A DNA stretch of 64,000 nucleotides from JBPYFK01 sp051984675 (GTDB lineage: Bacteria > Actinomycetota > Actinomycetes > Mycobacteriales > Pseudonocardiaceae): NCBI GenBank assembly GCA_051984675.1, contig JBPYFK010000098.1:1-64000 (forward strand). The letters run 5' to 3'. Shown here piece by piece: positions 8,295 through 15,848 of the stretch; the stretch's first letter is position 1, and every line of letters begins with the position of its first letter. Made by a program: the position numbers and the translations under genes. The notes beneath the pieces were generated by a model. That model was given only the letters and a program-made list of their open reading frames with translations. It searched no databases and was not told the DNA's origin.

Positions 8295-9515
8295 CACGGT
8301 GCGGGGTCGGCCAGCCACGGCGCCGACCGCGCCCTGAACCACGAGCACGGCGAGCAGCACCGCCAGGGACACCGACCAAGTCCCGGTGACGGTGTGCAGG
8401 ACGCCGAACATGAACGGCCCGCTCGAAGCGATCACGTAGCCGGCGCTCTGCGCCATCGCGGAAAGCTGCCCGGTCTCGGCGGCCGTACCGGTCCGCAGCG
8501 AGATCAACGTCAGCGCCATGGGGAACGCGCTCATCCCGACCCCGACGAGGACCACCCACAGCAGCGGCACCGAGGTCGGGGCCAGCAACAGCCCGAGCAC
8601 GCCGGCGATGCTGCACAAGGCGAGTCCGACCGTCCACCGGGACTGGCTGCGACCGCGAGTCACCAGCGGCGGCAGCGCGAGGCTGACCGGCACCCCGAGC
8701 AGCAGCAGAATCCCCAGGTAGAGGCCGGCGGTAGTGCGATCGACACCGGCGCCGGTGAACACCTCGGGCAACCACCCCATCACGACGTAGGCGAACAGCG
8801 ACTGCATGGCGAAATAGGCGGTGACCATCCACGCCAGCGGGCTGCGCAGCATTCTCCCCATGCCGGGGCGGTCGGTCCCGTTCTGGGACCGGCTTGCCGC
8901 TGGCTGGGGCTCCGCCCACCGCCGGCCCGAGGCCCCCCAGGTCACCGCCGCCGCCAGCGCCAGCGCGGCCCATGCCGCCAGCGCCAGCCGCCAACCGCCG
9001 AAAGCGCTGCTCATCAGCGGTGTCAGCGAGGAACCAGCGGCTCCTCCGGCCGCCATCGTGGCGGTGTACACGCCGGTCGCGAGACCTACCCGCTCCGGGA
9101 ACGCCCGCTTGACGACCACCGGGATCAGCACGTTGCACAGCGCGATCGCGGCGGCGACCACGAAGGTGCCGGACATCACCACGCCCGGTCCACCCAGGAT
9201 GCGCAGCAGCATCGCCCCAGTCAGCACACCCAGTGCCACACCGACGGTCCGGTGCATCCCGAACCTCCGGGACAGCAACGGCGCGAGGCTGCCGACCACA
9301 CCGAAGCACAAGGTCGGAAGCGCCGTCAGGACGCTCGTCCACATCGTCGACACGCCCAGTGCGTCGCGGACCTCACCGAGAATCGAGGCGAGGCTGGTCA
9401 CCGCCGGCCGCATGTTGGCGGCTGCGAGGGCGACACCCGCGAGCAGCAGCCCGCCCCCGGCAAGGGCGGTGGCGTTCCGGGTGCCCGTCCGCGCAGCACC
9501 GGACGACCGAGTCAT
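8292..9515 (-). CDS. CynX/NimT-type MFS transporter
   Basis: About 407 residues with twelve predicted membrane helices in two sixes, and the family's opening pattern (LAAANMRPAVTSLASIL in helix 1). Members are cyanate or 2-nitroimidazole transporters, but substrates of most actinobacterial copies are unknown. I placed the start at the ATG at 9515, just before helix 1, although its ribosome-binding site is weak. An in-frame ATG at 9662 would add 49 polar residues, including a duplicated VVHR block, and lies directly in the shared promoter region. It diverges from a FadR-type regulator, which is the obvious candidate controller of this exporter. Confidence 0.85.
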   Translation of the reverse strand: MTRSSGAARTGTRNATALAGGGLLLAGVALAAANMRPAVTSLASILGEVRDALGVSTMWTSVLTALPTLCFGVVGSLAPLLSRRFGMHRTVGVALGVLTGAMLLRILGGPGVVMSGTFVVAAAIALCNVLIPVVVKRAFPERVGLATGVYTATMAAGGAAGSSLTPLMSSAFGGWRLALAAWAALALAAAVTWGASGRRWAEPQPAASRSQNGTDRPGMGRMLRSPLAWMVTAYFAMQSLFAYVVMGWLPEVFTGAGVDRTTAGLYLGILLLLGVPVSLALPPLVTRGRSQSRWTVGLALCSIAGVLGLLLAPTSVPLLWVVLVGVGMSAFPMALTLISLRTGTAAETGQLSAMAQSAGYVIASSGPFMFGVLHTVTGTWSVSLAVLLAVLVVQGAVGAVAGRPRTV

Positions 9516-9609
9516 GGTCGGTTGTGTTCCAACTGAGCGGTTGTCTGGCAGCGAAATCGCATCGGAATGAATCTCGGGGGCTGCAGTGCTGGCATCCTTG
9601 TCCGTCAAA

Positions 9610-9639
9610 CGATGAACAACAGGGCGATGAACGACATGG
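9610..9639. repeat. 15-bp tandem repeat (2 copies) upstream of MFS gene
   Basis: CGATGAACAACAGGG (9610-9624) is followed by CGATGAACGACATGG (9625-9639), matching at 12 of 15 positions. If the long MFS start at 9662 were used, it would encode the duplicated VVHR. Confidence 0.6.
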
Positions 9640-9677
9640 CGGGTGCGCGACTTCTGGGACATCGCGTACTAGTATGT

Positions 9678-9694
9678 CAAACGTAGGATGTTTG
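9678..9694. promoter_or_regulatory. Candidate operator between MFS gene and FadR-type regulator
   Basis: An inverted repeat CAAAC-N7-GTTTG lies 19 bp before the regulator's GTG start. It abuts a TAGTAT hexamer (9672-9677 region) that could be a -10 box. This position is typical for an autoregulatory GntR site controlling the divergent pair. The core is only 5 bp per arm, so support is limited. Confidence 0.4.
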
Positions 9695-9712
9695 GATGAA
9701 AGGACCCCTGCT

Positions 9713-10399
9713 GTGCCTTTGGTCACCACCAAACGGACGGGCCTCGTCGACCAGGTCATCGAGCAGATGCGCGAGCTGGTCTCCTCCGGTGAGTGGCCGC
9801 TTGACCAGCGCATTCCACCGGAATCGGAGCTGGTCAACGCACTCGGAGTCGGGCGCAACACGGTTCGGGAGGCAGTGCGCGCGTTAGCGCACGCGGGCCT
9901 GTTCGAGGTGCGCCAAGGCGACGGCACGTTCGTGCGCGCCACCAGCGAACTTTCCGGCGCCGTGCGCCGGCTGTGCGGAACCGAGCTGCGGCAGGTGCTC
10001 GAAGTGCGCCGTGCGCTGGAGGTCGAAAGTGCCCGCCTGGCCGCGACCGCCCGCACCGACGACGACATCCGCCGCCTGCAGACGGTGCTGGAAGCCAGGG
10101 ACGACGCGATGCGCGACCGGGAGCGAGACCGGGCGGTTGCCACGGACACCGCCTTCCACCTGCAACTCGTGGAAGCCTCACACAACGCGGTGCTCATCGA
10201 GCTCTACCAGGGCATCAGCGAGGCGGTGGCCTCCAGCGTGGCGACAACGTTCGACTCCGAGTACGGGCAGAAACACCACTTCTCGCACACCGAACTGTTC
10301 GAAGCCGTCCGCGACCGCGACCCGGCGCGCGCAGCCGCCGAAGCCGGTGGGTTCCTGGAAGAGCTGCTCTCTCAGATCGGCGGGCCCAGCGGCGACTGA
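9713..10399 (+). CDS. GntR/FadR-family transcriptional regulator
   Basis: 228 residues. The N-terminal winged helix-turn-helix (about 5-75) includes the recognition block SELVNALGVGRNTVREAVRALAHAGLFEVRQGDGTFV. An FCD ligand-binding domain follows (about 85-220), with conserved Asp and His positions (FHLQLVEASHNAVL, HTELFEAVRDRD) that in this family usually hold a metal and a carboxylate ligand. Start is a GTG with AAAGGA 8 nt upstream. It is divergent from the MFS gene, and its last 28 bp overlap the end of the convergent cobQ. It is probably a local repressor of the MFS gene; the ligand is unknown. Confidence 0.9.
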   Translation: MPLVTTKRTGLVDQVIEQMRELVSSGEWPLDQRIPPESELVNALGVGRNTVREAVRALAHAGLFEVRQGDGTFVRATSELSGAVRRLCGTELRQVLEVRRALEVESARLAATARTDDDIRRLQTVLEARDDAMRDRERDRAVATDTAFHLQLVEASHNAVLIELYQGISEAVASSVATTFDSEYGQKHHFSHTELFEAVRDRDPARAAAEAGGFLEELLSQIGGPSGD

Positions 10400-11892
10400 C
10401 AGCGCTGGCCGCTGTCGAGCAGACCCGAGACGGCGTCGGTGTCCAGGTGTTTCGCCACCAGGTCCCCGAGGAGGTCGAGCTGGCCCGCTCGGATGGCCGC
10501 GAAATCGGTGCTGGCGGCGGCGACGAAGCCGTCGCGGCCCGCGCGCTGCGCGGCCCACCGCAGGAACCGCCGGCGGAAGGCGTCGTTCTCGAACAGGCCG
10601 TGCCAGTGCGTGCCGGCGACCGGCCCGGACAGCGCCCCTTCCCCCTCGCCTCCCGGCAGGTGCACCAGCGGTTCGAGGTCGTCCGAGCGGCGGACGACCG
10701 TCCCGTGGTGGATCTCGTATCCCGTGACCGGCTCGTCCAGCACGGTCCCGACCGGCCGAGCGAGGTGCTTGCGTGCGGCGAACTCGATCTCGACGTCGAG
10801 CAGGCCGAGACCGTCCACCGTGCCACCGGCGGACTCCACGTGGTCGGTGATCCGGCGGGCAAGCATCTGGAAACCGCCGCAGATCCCGACCACGGGCAGT
10901 CCGCTTCGAGCGTGCCGGCACACGGCCTCAGCCAGTCCGGTGTCACGGAGCCACGCCAGGTCCGCTGCCGTTGCCTTCGACCCCGGTAGCACCACGAGAT
11001 CGGCATCGGTCAGCCGTGACGGCTCAGTGACGAACCGCACCGCGACACCGGGTTCGGCGGCCAGTGCCTCCACGTCGGTGGCGTTGGAGATGCGTGGCAG
11101 CTTCGGTACCGCGACCCGCAGCCACTGCTCCCCCACCGGTGGCGCCGGCCTGCCGACGACACCGTCCGCGACGTAGGACAGCGAGTCCTCGGCGTCCAGC
11201 CACAGGTCCTCGCACCACGGCAGCACCCCCCACACCCCGCGGCCCGTGCGTTCGCGGAGCATGTCGAGGCCCGGTGCGAGCAACTCCGGGTCGCCACGGA
11301 ACTTGTTGATCACAAAGCCGGCGATGAGTGCCTGATCCGCCGGGTCCAGGAGCGCGAGCGTGCCGTAGAGCTGCGCGAACACGCCACCCCGGTCGATGTC
11401 GCCGACGACGAGCGTCGGCAGGCTCGCGGCTCGCGCCAACCCCATGTTCGCGATGTCGTGGGCCCGCAGGTTGATCTCGGCCGGCGAGCCCGCGCCTTCG
11501 CAGATCACGTAGTCGTACTCGCCGCGCAACTCGTCCAAAGTGGACACCACGGTGTCCAGCAGTGCGGCCTTGCGGTCGCGGTAGGACATCGCGGTCACGT
11601 CGCCGTCAGCCCGGCCGAGTACGACGACCTGCGAGCTGCGGTCGCTGCCCGGCTTGAGCAGCACCGGGTTGAACCGCACCTCCGGCTCGACCCCGGACGC
11701 GGCGGCCTGCACCGCCTGTGCCCGGCCGATCTCGCCACCGTCCGGGGTGACCACCGAGTTGTTCGACATGTTCTGCGCCTTGAAGGGCGCGACCTTCGCA
11801 CCCCGGCGCGCCAGCCACCGGCACAATCCGGCCACCAGCACGCTCTTCCCCGCATCCGACGTCGTCCCGGCGACGAGTACTGCTCCGCTCAC
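10372..11892 (-). CDS. cobQ: Cobyric acid synthase
   Basis: Glutamine-dependent amidase that amidates the b, d, e and g carboxylates of adenosylcobyrinic acid a,c-diamide. The 506 residues hold an N-terminal ATP-binding dethiobiotin-synthetase-like domain with the P-loop GTTSDAGKS (9-17), then a class I glutamine-amidotransferase domain with the nucleophile Cys338 in GICGGFQML and the His in GYEIHHGT (395/396). Length and motifs match CobQ/CbiP rather than CobB. GTG start with AGGAAGG upstream. It ends inside the convergent FadR-type gene. No riboswitch was seen upstream; map lies 31 bp ahead on the same strand. Confidence 0.95.
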   Translation of the reverse strand: MSGAVLVAGTTSDAGKSVLVAGLCRWLARRGAKVAPFKAQNMSNNSVVTPDGGEIGRAQAVQAAASGVEPEVRFNPVLLKPGSDRSSQVVVLGRADGDVTAMSYRDRKAALLDTVVSTLDELRGEYDYVICEGAGSPAEINLRAHDIANMGLARAASLPTLVVGDIDRGGVFAQLYGTLALLDPADQALIAGFVINKFRGDPELLAPGLDMLRERTGRGVWGVLPWCEDLWLDAEDSLSYVADGVVGRPAPPVGEQWLRVAVPKLPRISNATDVEALAAEPGVAVRFVTEPSRLTDADLVVLPGSKATAADLAWLRDTGLAEAVCRHARSGLPVVGICGGFQMLARRITDHVESAGGTVDGLGLLDVEIEFAARKHLARPVGTVLDEPVTGYEIHHGTVVRRSDDLEPLVHLPGGEGEGALSGPVAGTHWHGLFENDAFRRRFLRWAAQRAGRDGFVAAASTDFAAIRAGQLDLLGDLVAKHLDTDAVSGLLDSGQRCQSPLGPPI

Positions 11893-11923
11893 CCTGCCTT
11901 CCTACCCGAAGGCAGGGCCGCAC

Positions 11924-12781
11924 TCAGGGCAGGGTCAGGATCTCGTTGCCCTCTTCGGTGATCAGGATGGTGTGCTCGAACTGGGCCGTCCAGCTCTTGT
12001 CCCGGGTGGTCACCGTCCAGCCGTCGTCCCACATGTCGTACTCGTGGGTGCCCAGCGTGATCATCGGTTCGATGGTGAACGTCATGCCCGGTTCCAGGAC
12101 CGTCCGCACCGACGGCTCGTCGTAGTGCAGGACCACCAGGCCGCTGTGGAAGGACCGCCCGATGCCGTGACCGGTGAAGTCGCGGACCACTCCGTAGCCG
12201 AACCGCTTGGCGTAGGACTCGATGACCCGCCCGATCACGTTCATCTGACGCCCCGGCTGCGCGGCACGGATCGCCCGCATGGTGGCCTCCCTTGTGCGCT
12301 CCACCAGCAGGCGAACCTCGTCCGACACGCCGCCGGCCAGGAAGGTGGCGTTGGTGTCGCCGTGCACGCCGCCGACGTAGCCGGTGACGTCGACGTTGAC
12401 GATGTCGCCGTCTTCGATCACGGTCGAGTCCGGGATGCCGTGGCAGATCACCTCGTTCAGTGAGGTGCAGCACGACTTCGGGAAACCGCGGTAGCCGAGA
12501 GTCGACGGGTAGACGCCGTTGTCGCAGAAGAACTCGTGCACGACGGCGTCGATGTGATCGGTGGCCACACCGGGCGCCACGACCTTGCCCGCCTCCACCA
12601 GCGCCTGCGCCGCGAGTTTGCCGGCCACGCGCATCGCCTCGATGACCTCGGGTGGCTGCACGTGCGGATCGCCGTTGCGCTTGGGTGCCGGCTTGTCGAC
12701 GTATTCGGGACGTTCGATGGAAGCAGGGACGGGGCGGCGGGGTGTCTGGACGCCTGGCGTCAACGGAGTTCGTACCGGCAT
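11924..12781 (-). CDS. map: Methionine aminopeptidase, type I (MapB-like)
   Basis: Removes the initiator methionine from nascent proteins; metal-dependent and cytosolic. The 285 residues carry all five metal ligands: Asp131, Asp142, His205 (GHGIG), Glu238 (TIEPM) and Glu269 (FEHT). The N-terminal extension with a PxxP-like segment (about 1-40) is the one described for mycobacterial MapB. The start at 12781 aligns with that family; in-frame GTG codons slightly upstream are possible, and GGAGG lies very close to this ATG. In mycobacteria the gene order around map also includes the GNAT and ispG genes, as here. Confidence 0.95.
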   Translation of the reverse strand: MPVRTPLTPGVQTPRRPVPASIERPEYVDKPAPKRNGDPHVQPPEVIEAMRVAGKLAAQALVEAGKVVAPGVATDHIDAVVHEFFCDNGVYPSTLGYRGFPKSCCTSLNEVICHGIPDSTVIEDGDIVNVDVTGYVGGVHGDTNATFLAGGVSDEVRLLVERTREATMRAIRAAQPGRQMNVIGRVIESYAKRFGYGVVRDFTGHGIGRSFHSGLVVLHYDEPSVRTVLEPGMTFTIEPMITLGTHEYDMWDDGWTVTTRDKSWTAQFEHTILITEEGNEILTLP

Positions 12782-12807
12782 AGCCTCCACTCTAAGAGGT
12801 CCAGCGG

Positions 12808-13221
12808 TCACGCCTGCGTCCCAGCCTGCCGTCGACCAGGTGAGGCGGTGGTCAGGCCCGCACGCTCGGCGGCTTCGAGCAACCCCGCGTCGTACGAGAC
12901 GAAGGCGTGCAGCTGATCGCCCATCCGCAAGGCGGACGCGAGGTGCACCGCGCCGAGCAGGTCCATCCCACCGTCCATGCCGGCCGCCGCGTTGAGCACC
13001 CCGTCCTCCACGGGCACGGAGTCGATGTGCTCCAGCACGTTGCGTGCCAGTTCCTCGGCCGCCGCGCCCGTTTCGCGGAACGTGCGGGTCACGTCCGCCT
13101 TCGACATCGCGCTGGTAACCGTTCCGTGTTCCTGGTTGTCGCGAATCCAGTCACTGAGCTCGGTGCTCTCCGGCTCGGGTGCGATCATCCTGACCAGCGC
13201 GGAGGAATCCAGATAGATCAA
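12808..13221 (-). CDS. PIN-domain protein (VapC-like), possibly degenerate
   Basis: 137 residues with the PIN fold outline: MIYLDSSALVRM at the start (Asp5), an MSKADVTR helix, LLGAVHLASAL and FVSYDAGLLEAA (Asp111). VapC toxins are Mg2+-dependent RNases with four acidic residues. Here the second acidic position, usually Glu, is Asp43, and the Asp of the usual LDAxHLA motif is Gly90, so activity may be weakened or lost (Asp87 is nearby). No antitoxin gene is visible in the 228 bp upstream. The gene sits between GNAT and map, where M. tuberculosis also has vapBC23. It may be a relic or a solitary PIN protein. Confidence 0.75.
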   Translation of the reverse strand: MIYLDSSALVRMIAPEPESTELSDWIRDNQEHGTVTSAMSKADVTRTFRETGAAAEELARNVLEHIDSVPVEDGVLNAAAGMDGGMDLLGAVHLASALRMGDQLHAFVSYDAGLLEAAERAGLTTASPGRRQAGTQA

Positions 13222-13259
13222 GGTCGCTCCTGTTCCGCCTGCGTACGGGGGCAGGCATG

Positions 13260-13280
13260 GCTCGCGGGGAAGTCGCGAGC
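13260..13280. other. Hairpin upstream of the PIN gene; otherwise featureless intergenic DNA
   Basis: GCTCGCG (13260-13266) pairs with CGCGAGC (13274-13280) across a 7-nt loop. The surrounding 13222-13449 gap contains no antitoxin-sized reading frame that I could support on either strand, and no tRNA. Confidence 0.35.
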
Positions 13281-13449
13281 GCCGAAACTAGCACAAGGCG
13301 ACCTCACTGCGTAGTGGACAGAAAACGCTGCGCAACCCCCGCGGCCGACGTAGCGGACCGGTGATCAGCACGGCAAACGCCCGTTCATCTCGGCAACCCA
13401 CAAACCACCCGTGTGAGTGATGAGATCGCCGAACCGTGCCGTTCAGTCG

Positions 13450-14286
13450 TCAGAAGAGCACCGTGCTGAACGAGCCCTGCTCCCGGAAACCGACCCTGGC
13501 GTACGCCAGACGGGCAGGGATGTTGAAGTCGTTGACATACAGGCTCGCCGTGCGTCCCAGACCGCGTATCAGGTGATTCACCACCGCGGCTGTACCCGCC
13601 GCACCCAGGCCGTGGCCTCGCCGGTCCGGGTGCACCCACACACCCTGAATCTGCCCGACCGTCCGGGACAGCGCACCGATCTCGGCCTTGAACACGACCT
13701 CGCCATCCTCGAATCGGGCGAAGGCGCGCCCGGTGGAGATCAGCTCAGCAACCCGGGCACGGTAACCCGGACCGCCCCCGTCCGTGCGCGGGTCGACACC
13801 CACTTCCTCGGTGAACATCGCGATCGCGGCCGGTAGGTACCGGTCGAGCTCGTCGGGTCGTACCGACCGCACGTGCGGGTCGGGGGCGACCTGCGGTGGG
13901 CCGGACAGCACCATGAGCGGCTGATCGGCGCGCAACTCGCGGGCCGGTCCCCAGTCCGCGGCCAACTCGTCCCAGAGCGCCAGCACCTGCTCCGAGGGGC
14001 CGACCAGGGACGAGCAGACCCGCCGGCGACGCAGCGCGCGGTCGGCGAACGCGCGCATTCCGTCAGGGCCGCCGAGCAGCGGGATCAGGTTCGCACCCGA
14101 AAAGCACAACCCGTCCAAGCGATGGCCGTAGCCCCACAGCTCGCCGCCCAGACGAACCGGATGCAGGCCGCCGACCTCCACCCGCGCCGCCACCATGCAC
14201 GCCCCGACCGGGTCGCGTTCCATCACCGCGCGAACGCGCCGAGCGTCGCGCTCGTCGAGCAGGCGTGCGCCGCCCAGCCTGAGCAC
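13450..14286 (-). CDS. GNAT-family N-acetyltransferase (Rv2867c-like)
   Basis: About 278 residues. The C-terminal half (about 165-275) is a GNAT domain with the acetyl-CoA-binding run QIQGVWVHPDRRGHGLGAAG and a final LYVNDFNIPARLAYARVGF block. The N-terminal half is the DUF4081-like region seen in mycobacterial Rv2867c, with CFSGANLIPLLGG. It lies directly after ispG, as in mycobacteria. The start is uncertain: GTG at 14286 or TTG at 14316, neither with a good ribosome-binding site. The substrate is unknown. Confidence 0.85.
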   Translation of the reverse strand: MLRLGGARLLDERDARRVRAVMERDPVGACMVAARVEVGGLHPVRLGGELWGYGHRLDGLCFSGANLIPLLGGPDGMRAFADRALRRRRVCSSLVGPSEQVLALWDELAADWGPARELRADQPLMVLSGPPQVAPDPHVRSVRPDELDRYLPAAIAMFTEEVGVDPRTDGGGPGYRARVAELISTGRAFARFEDGEVVFKAEIGALSRTVGQIQGVWVHPDRRGHGLGAAGTAAVVNHLIRGLGRTASLYVNDFNIPARLAYARVGFREQGSFSTVLF

Positions 14287-14387
14287 GCGACCAGATTGCC
14301 AGAAAGCACTGCCCAACGCGATGGCATCCGGTTACGAACGCCGGGGGACCCGACACCACCCGAATGCAGCACGAAACGGAGCGCGTA

Positions 14388-15548
14388 TCAGCTCACCGTG
14401 ACGACCGGGTTGCCCGAGTCCGCCGTCTCGCCGGTCTCGCCCATCTCGTCAGCGATCCGCATCGCTTCCTCGATGAGCGTCTCGACGATCTGGTGCTCCG
14501 GCACGGTCTTGATCACCTCGCCCTTGACGAAGATCTGCCCCTTGCCATTACCGGACGCGACGCCCAGGTCCGCCTCCCGTGCCTCGCCCGGGCCGTTGAC
14601 CACGCAGCCCATCACGGCTACCCGCAGCGGCACCTCCATGCCCTCCAAGCCGGCCGTGACCTCGTCCGCCAGCTTGTAGACGTCCACCTGGGCACGGCCG
14701 CAGGACGGACAGGACACGATCTCCAACTTGCGCGGACGCAGGTTCAGCGACTGCAGGATCTGCTGGCCGACCTTGATCTCCTCCACCGGCGGGGCCGACA
14801 GCGACACCCGGATGGTGTCCCCGATGCCCTGGCGCAGCAGCGCGCCGAACGCGACCGCCGACTTGATGGTGCCCTGGAACGCGGGGCCGGCCTCGGTTAC
14901 GCCCAGGTGCAGCGGGTAGTCGCACTGCTCGGCGAGAAGCTCGTACGCCCGCACCATGACCACTGGGTCGTTGTGCTTGACCGAGATCTTGATGTCGTGG
15001 AAGTCGTGTTCGGCGAACAGGCTCGCCTCCCACAACGCCGACTCCGCCAGCGCCTCCGGCACGGCCTTGCCGTACTTCTTCATCAGCCGCGGGTCCAGCG
15101 ACCCCGCATTGACACCGATGCGGATCGGCGTGCCGTGGTCCTTGGCTGCCTGGGCGATCTCCTTGACCTGGTCGTCGAACTTGCGGATGTTGCCCGGGTT
15201 CACCCGCACGCCGGCACAGCCGGCCTCGATCGCGGCGAACACGTACTTGGGTTGGAAGTGGATGTCGGCGATCACCGGGATCTGCGACTTCTTCGCGATC
15301 GCCGGTAACGCGTCCGCGTCATCCGCGCTCGGGCAGGCCACCCGCACGATGTCGCAGCCCGCGGCCGTCAACTCCGCGATCTGCTGCAACGTCCCGTTGA
15401 TGTCCGCGGTGTTGGTGGTGGTCATCGACTGCACCGAGATGGGGGACTCACTGCCCACCCCGACCGGTCCGACCCGCAACTGCCTGGTCTTGCGCCGCTC
15501 GGCCAGTACCGGGGCTGGTCCCGCGGGCATGCCCAGATCGACGGTCAT
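14388..15548 (-). CDS. ispG: 4-hydroxy-3-methylbut-2-enyl diphosphate synthase (IspG/GcpE)
   Basis: Sixth step of the MEP isoprenoid pathway: reductive ring-opening of methylerythritol cyclodiphosphate to HMBPP, using a [4Fe-4S] cluster. 386 residues, with the N-terminal TIM barrel and the cluster ligands Cys280, Cys283 and Cys315 plus Glu322 (SCPSCGR and MGCVVNGPGE). ATG start with GGTGGAGAG upstream. It follows rip1 and dxr on the same strand, but a 300-bp gap with repeats separates it from rip1, so it probably has its own promoter. Confidence 0.97.
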   Translation of the reverse strand: MTVDLGMPAGPAPVLAERRKTRQLRVGPVGVGSESPISVQSMTTTNTADINGTLQQIAELTAAGCDIVRVACPSADDADALPAIAKKSQIPVIADIHFQPKYVFAAIEAGCAGVRVNPGNIRKFDDQVKEIAQAAKDHGTPIRIGVNAGSLDPRLMKKYGKAVPEALAESALWEASLFAEHDFHDIKISVKHNDPVVMVRAYELLAEQCDYPLHLGVTEAGPAFQGTIKSAVAFGALLRQGIGDTIRVSLSAPPVEEIKVGQQILQSLNLRPRKLEIVSCPSCGRAQVDVYKLADEVTAGLEGMEVPLRVAVMGCVVNGPGEAREADLGVASGNGKGQIFVKGEVIKTVPEHQIVETLIEEAMRIADEMGETGETADSGNPVVTVS

Positions 15549-15565
15549 CGAATACTCTCCACCTT

Positions 15566-15605
15566 TTGCACGGGATCACTGTCTCTTGCACGGGTTCACT
15601 GTGTT
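15566..15605. repeat. Tandem 17-bp repeats (20-bp period) in the ispG 5' region
   Basis: TTGCACGGGATCACTGT (15566-15582) and TTGCACGGGTTCACTGT (15586-15602) differ at one base and sit just upstream of the ispG ribosome-binding site. They could be paired sites for a regulator on one DNA face, or a leader element. Confidence 0.6.
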
Positions 15606-15613
15606 GATCGAGA

Positions 15614-15668
15614 CCGTGGGTTGAGGGCAACCCACGGGTTATGGAAACCACGTAGTCGTGGAAACCAC
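15614..15668. promoter_or_regulatory. Hairpin and direct repeats in the rip1-ispG gap
   Basis: A perfect 10-bp stem (CCGTGGGTTG at 15614-15623, complement at 15628-15637, 4-nt loop) is followed by two copies of TGGAAACCAC (15642-15651 and 15659-15668) that flank the small hairpin CCACG-TAGT-CGTGG. This is either ispG leader structure or a rip1 terminator. The rest of the gap (15549-15848) shows nothing else. Confidence 0.45.
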
Positions 15669-15848
15669 TGGGCTCTACGATACCGCCGCTGGATGAGACG
15701 CCCGCCGCGCGTGACCTGCACGTGTGACCAGGCACGACATCCCGCCGGGAAAGTTCACCCCGCTGTCACCAACAGGCGGAAAATTCTCGACCAACATTCA
15801 CCTGAAGGTGCCCCACGCGCGAAGGACTCGCTCGCCTCGGAACTCGGC

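Noticed and set aside
10372..11892. cobQ as cobyrinic acid a,c-diamide synthase (cobB/cbiA)
   Set aside because: The P-loop start, the GICGGFQML nucleophile block and the 506-residue length fit cobyric acid synthase better.
15566..15605. Short tandem repeats as a CRISPR array
   Set aside because: Units are 15-20 bp with no spacers of regular length, and no cas gene is present.
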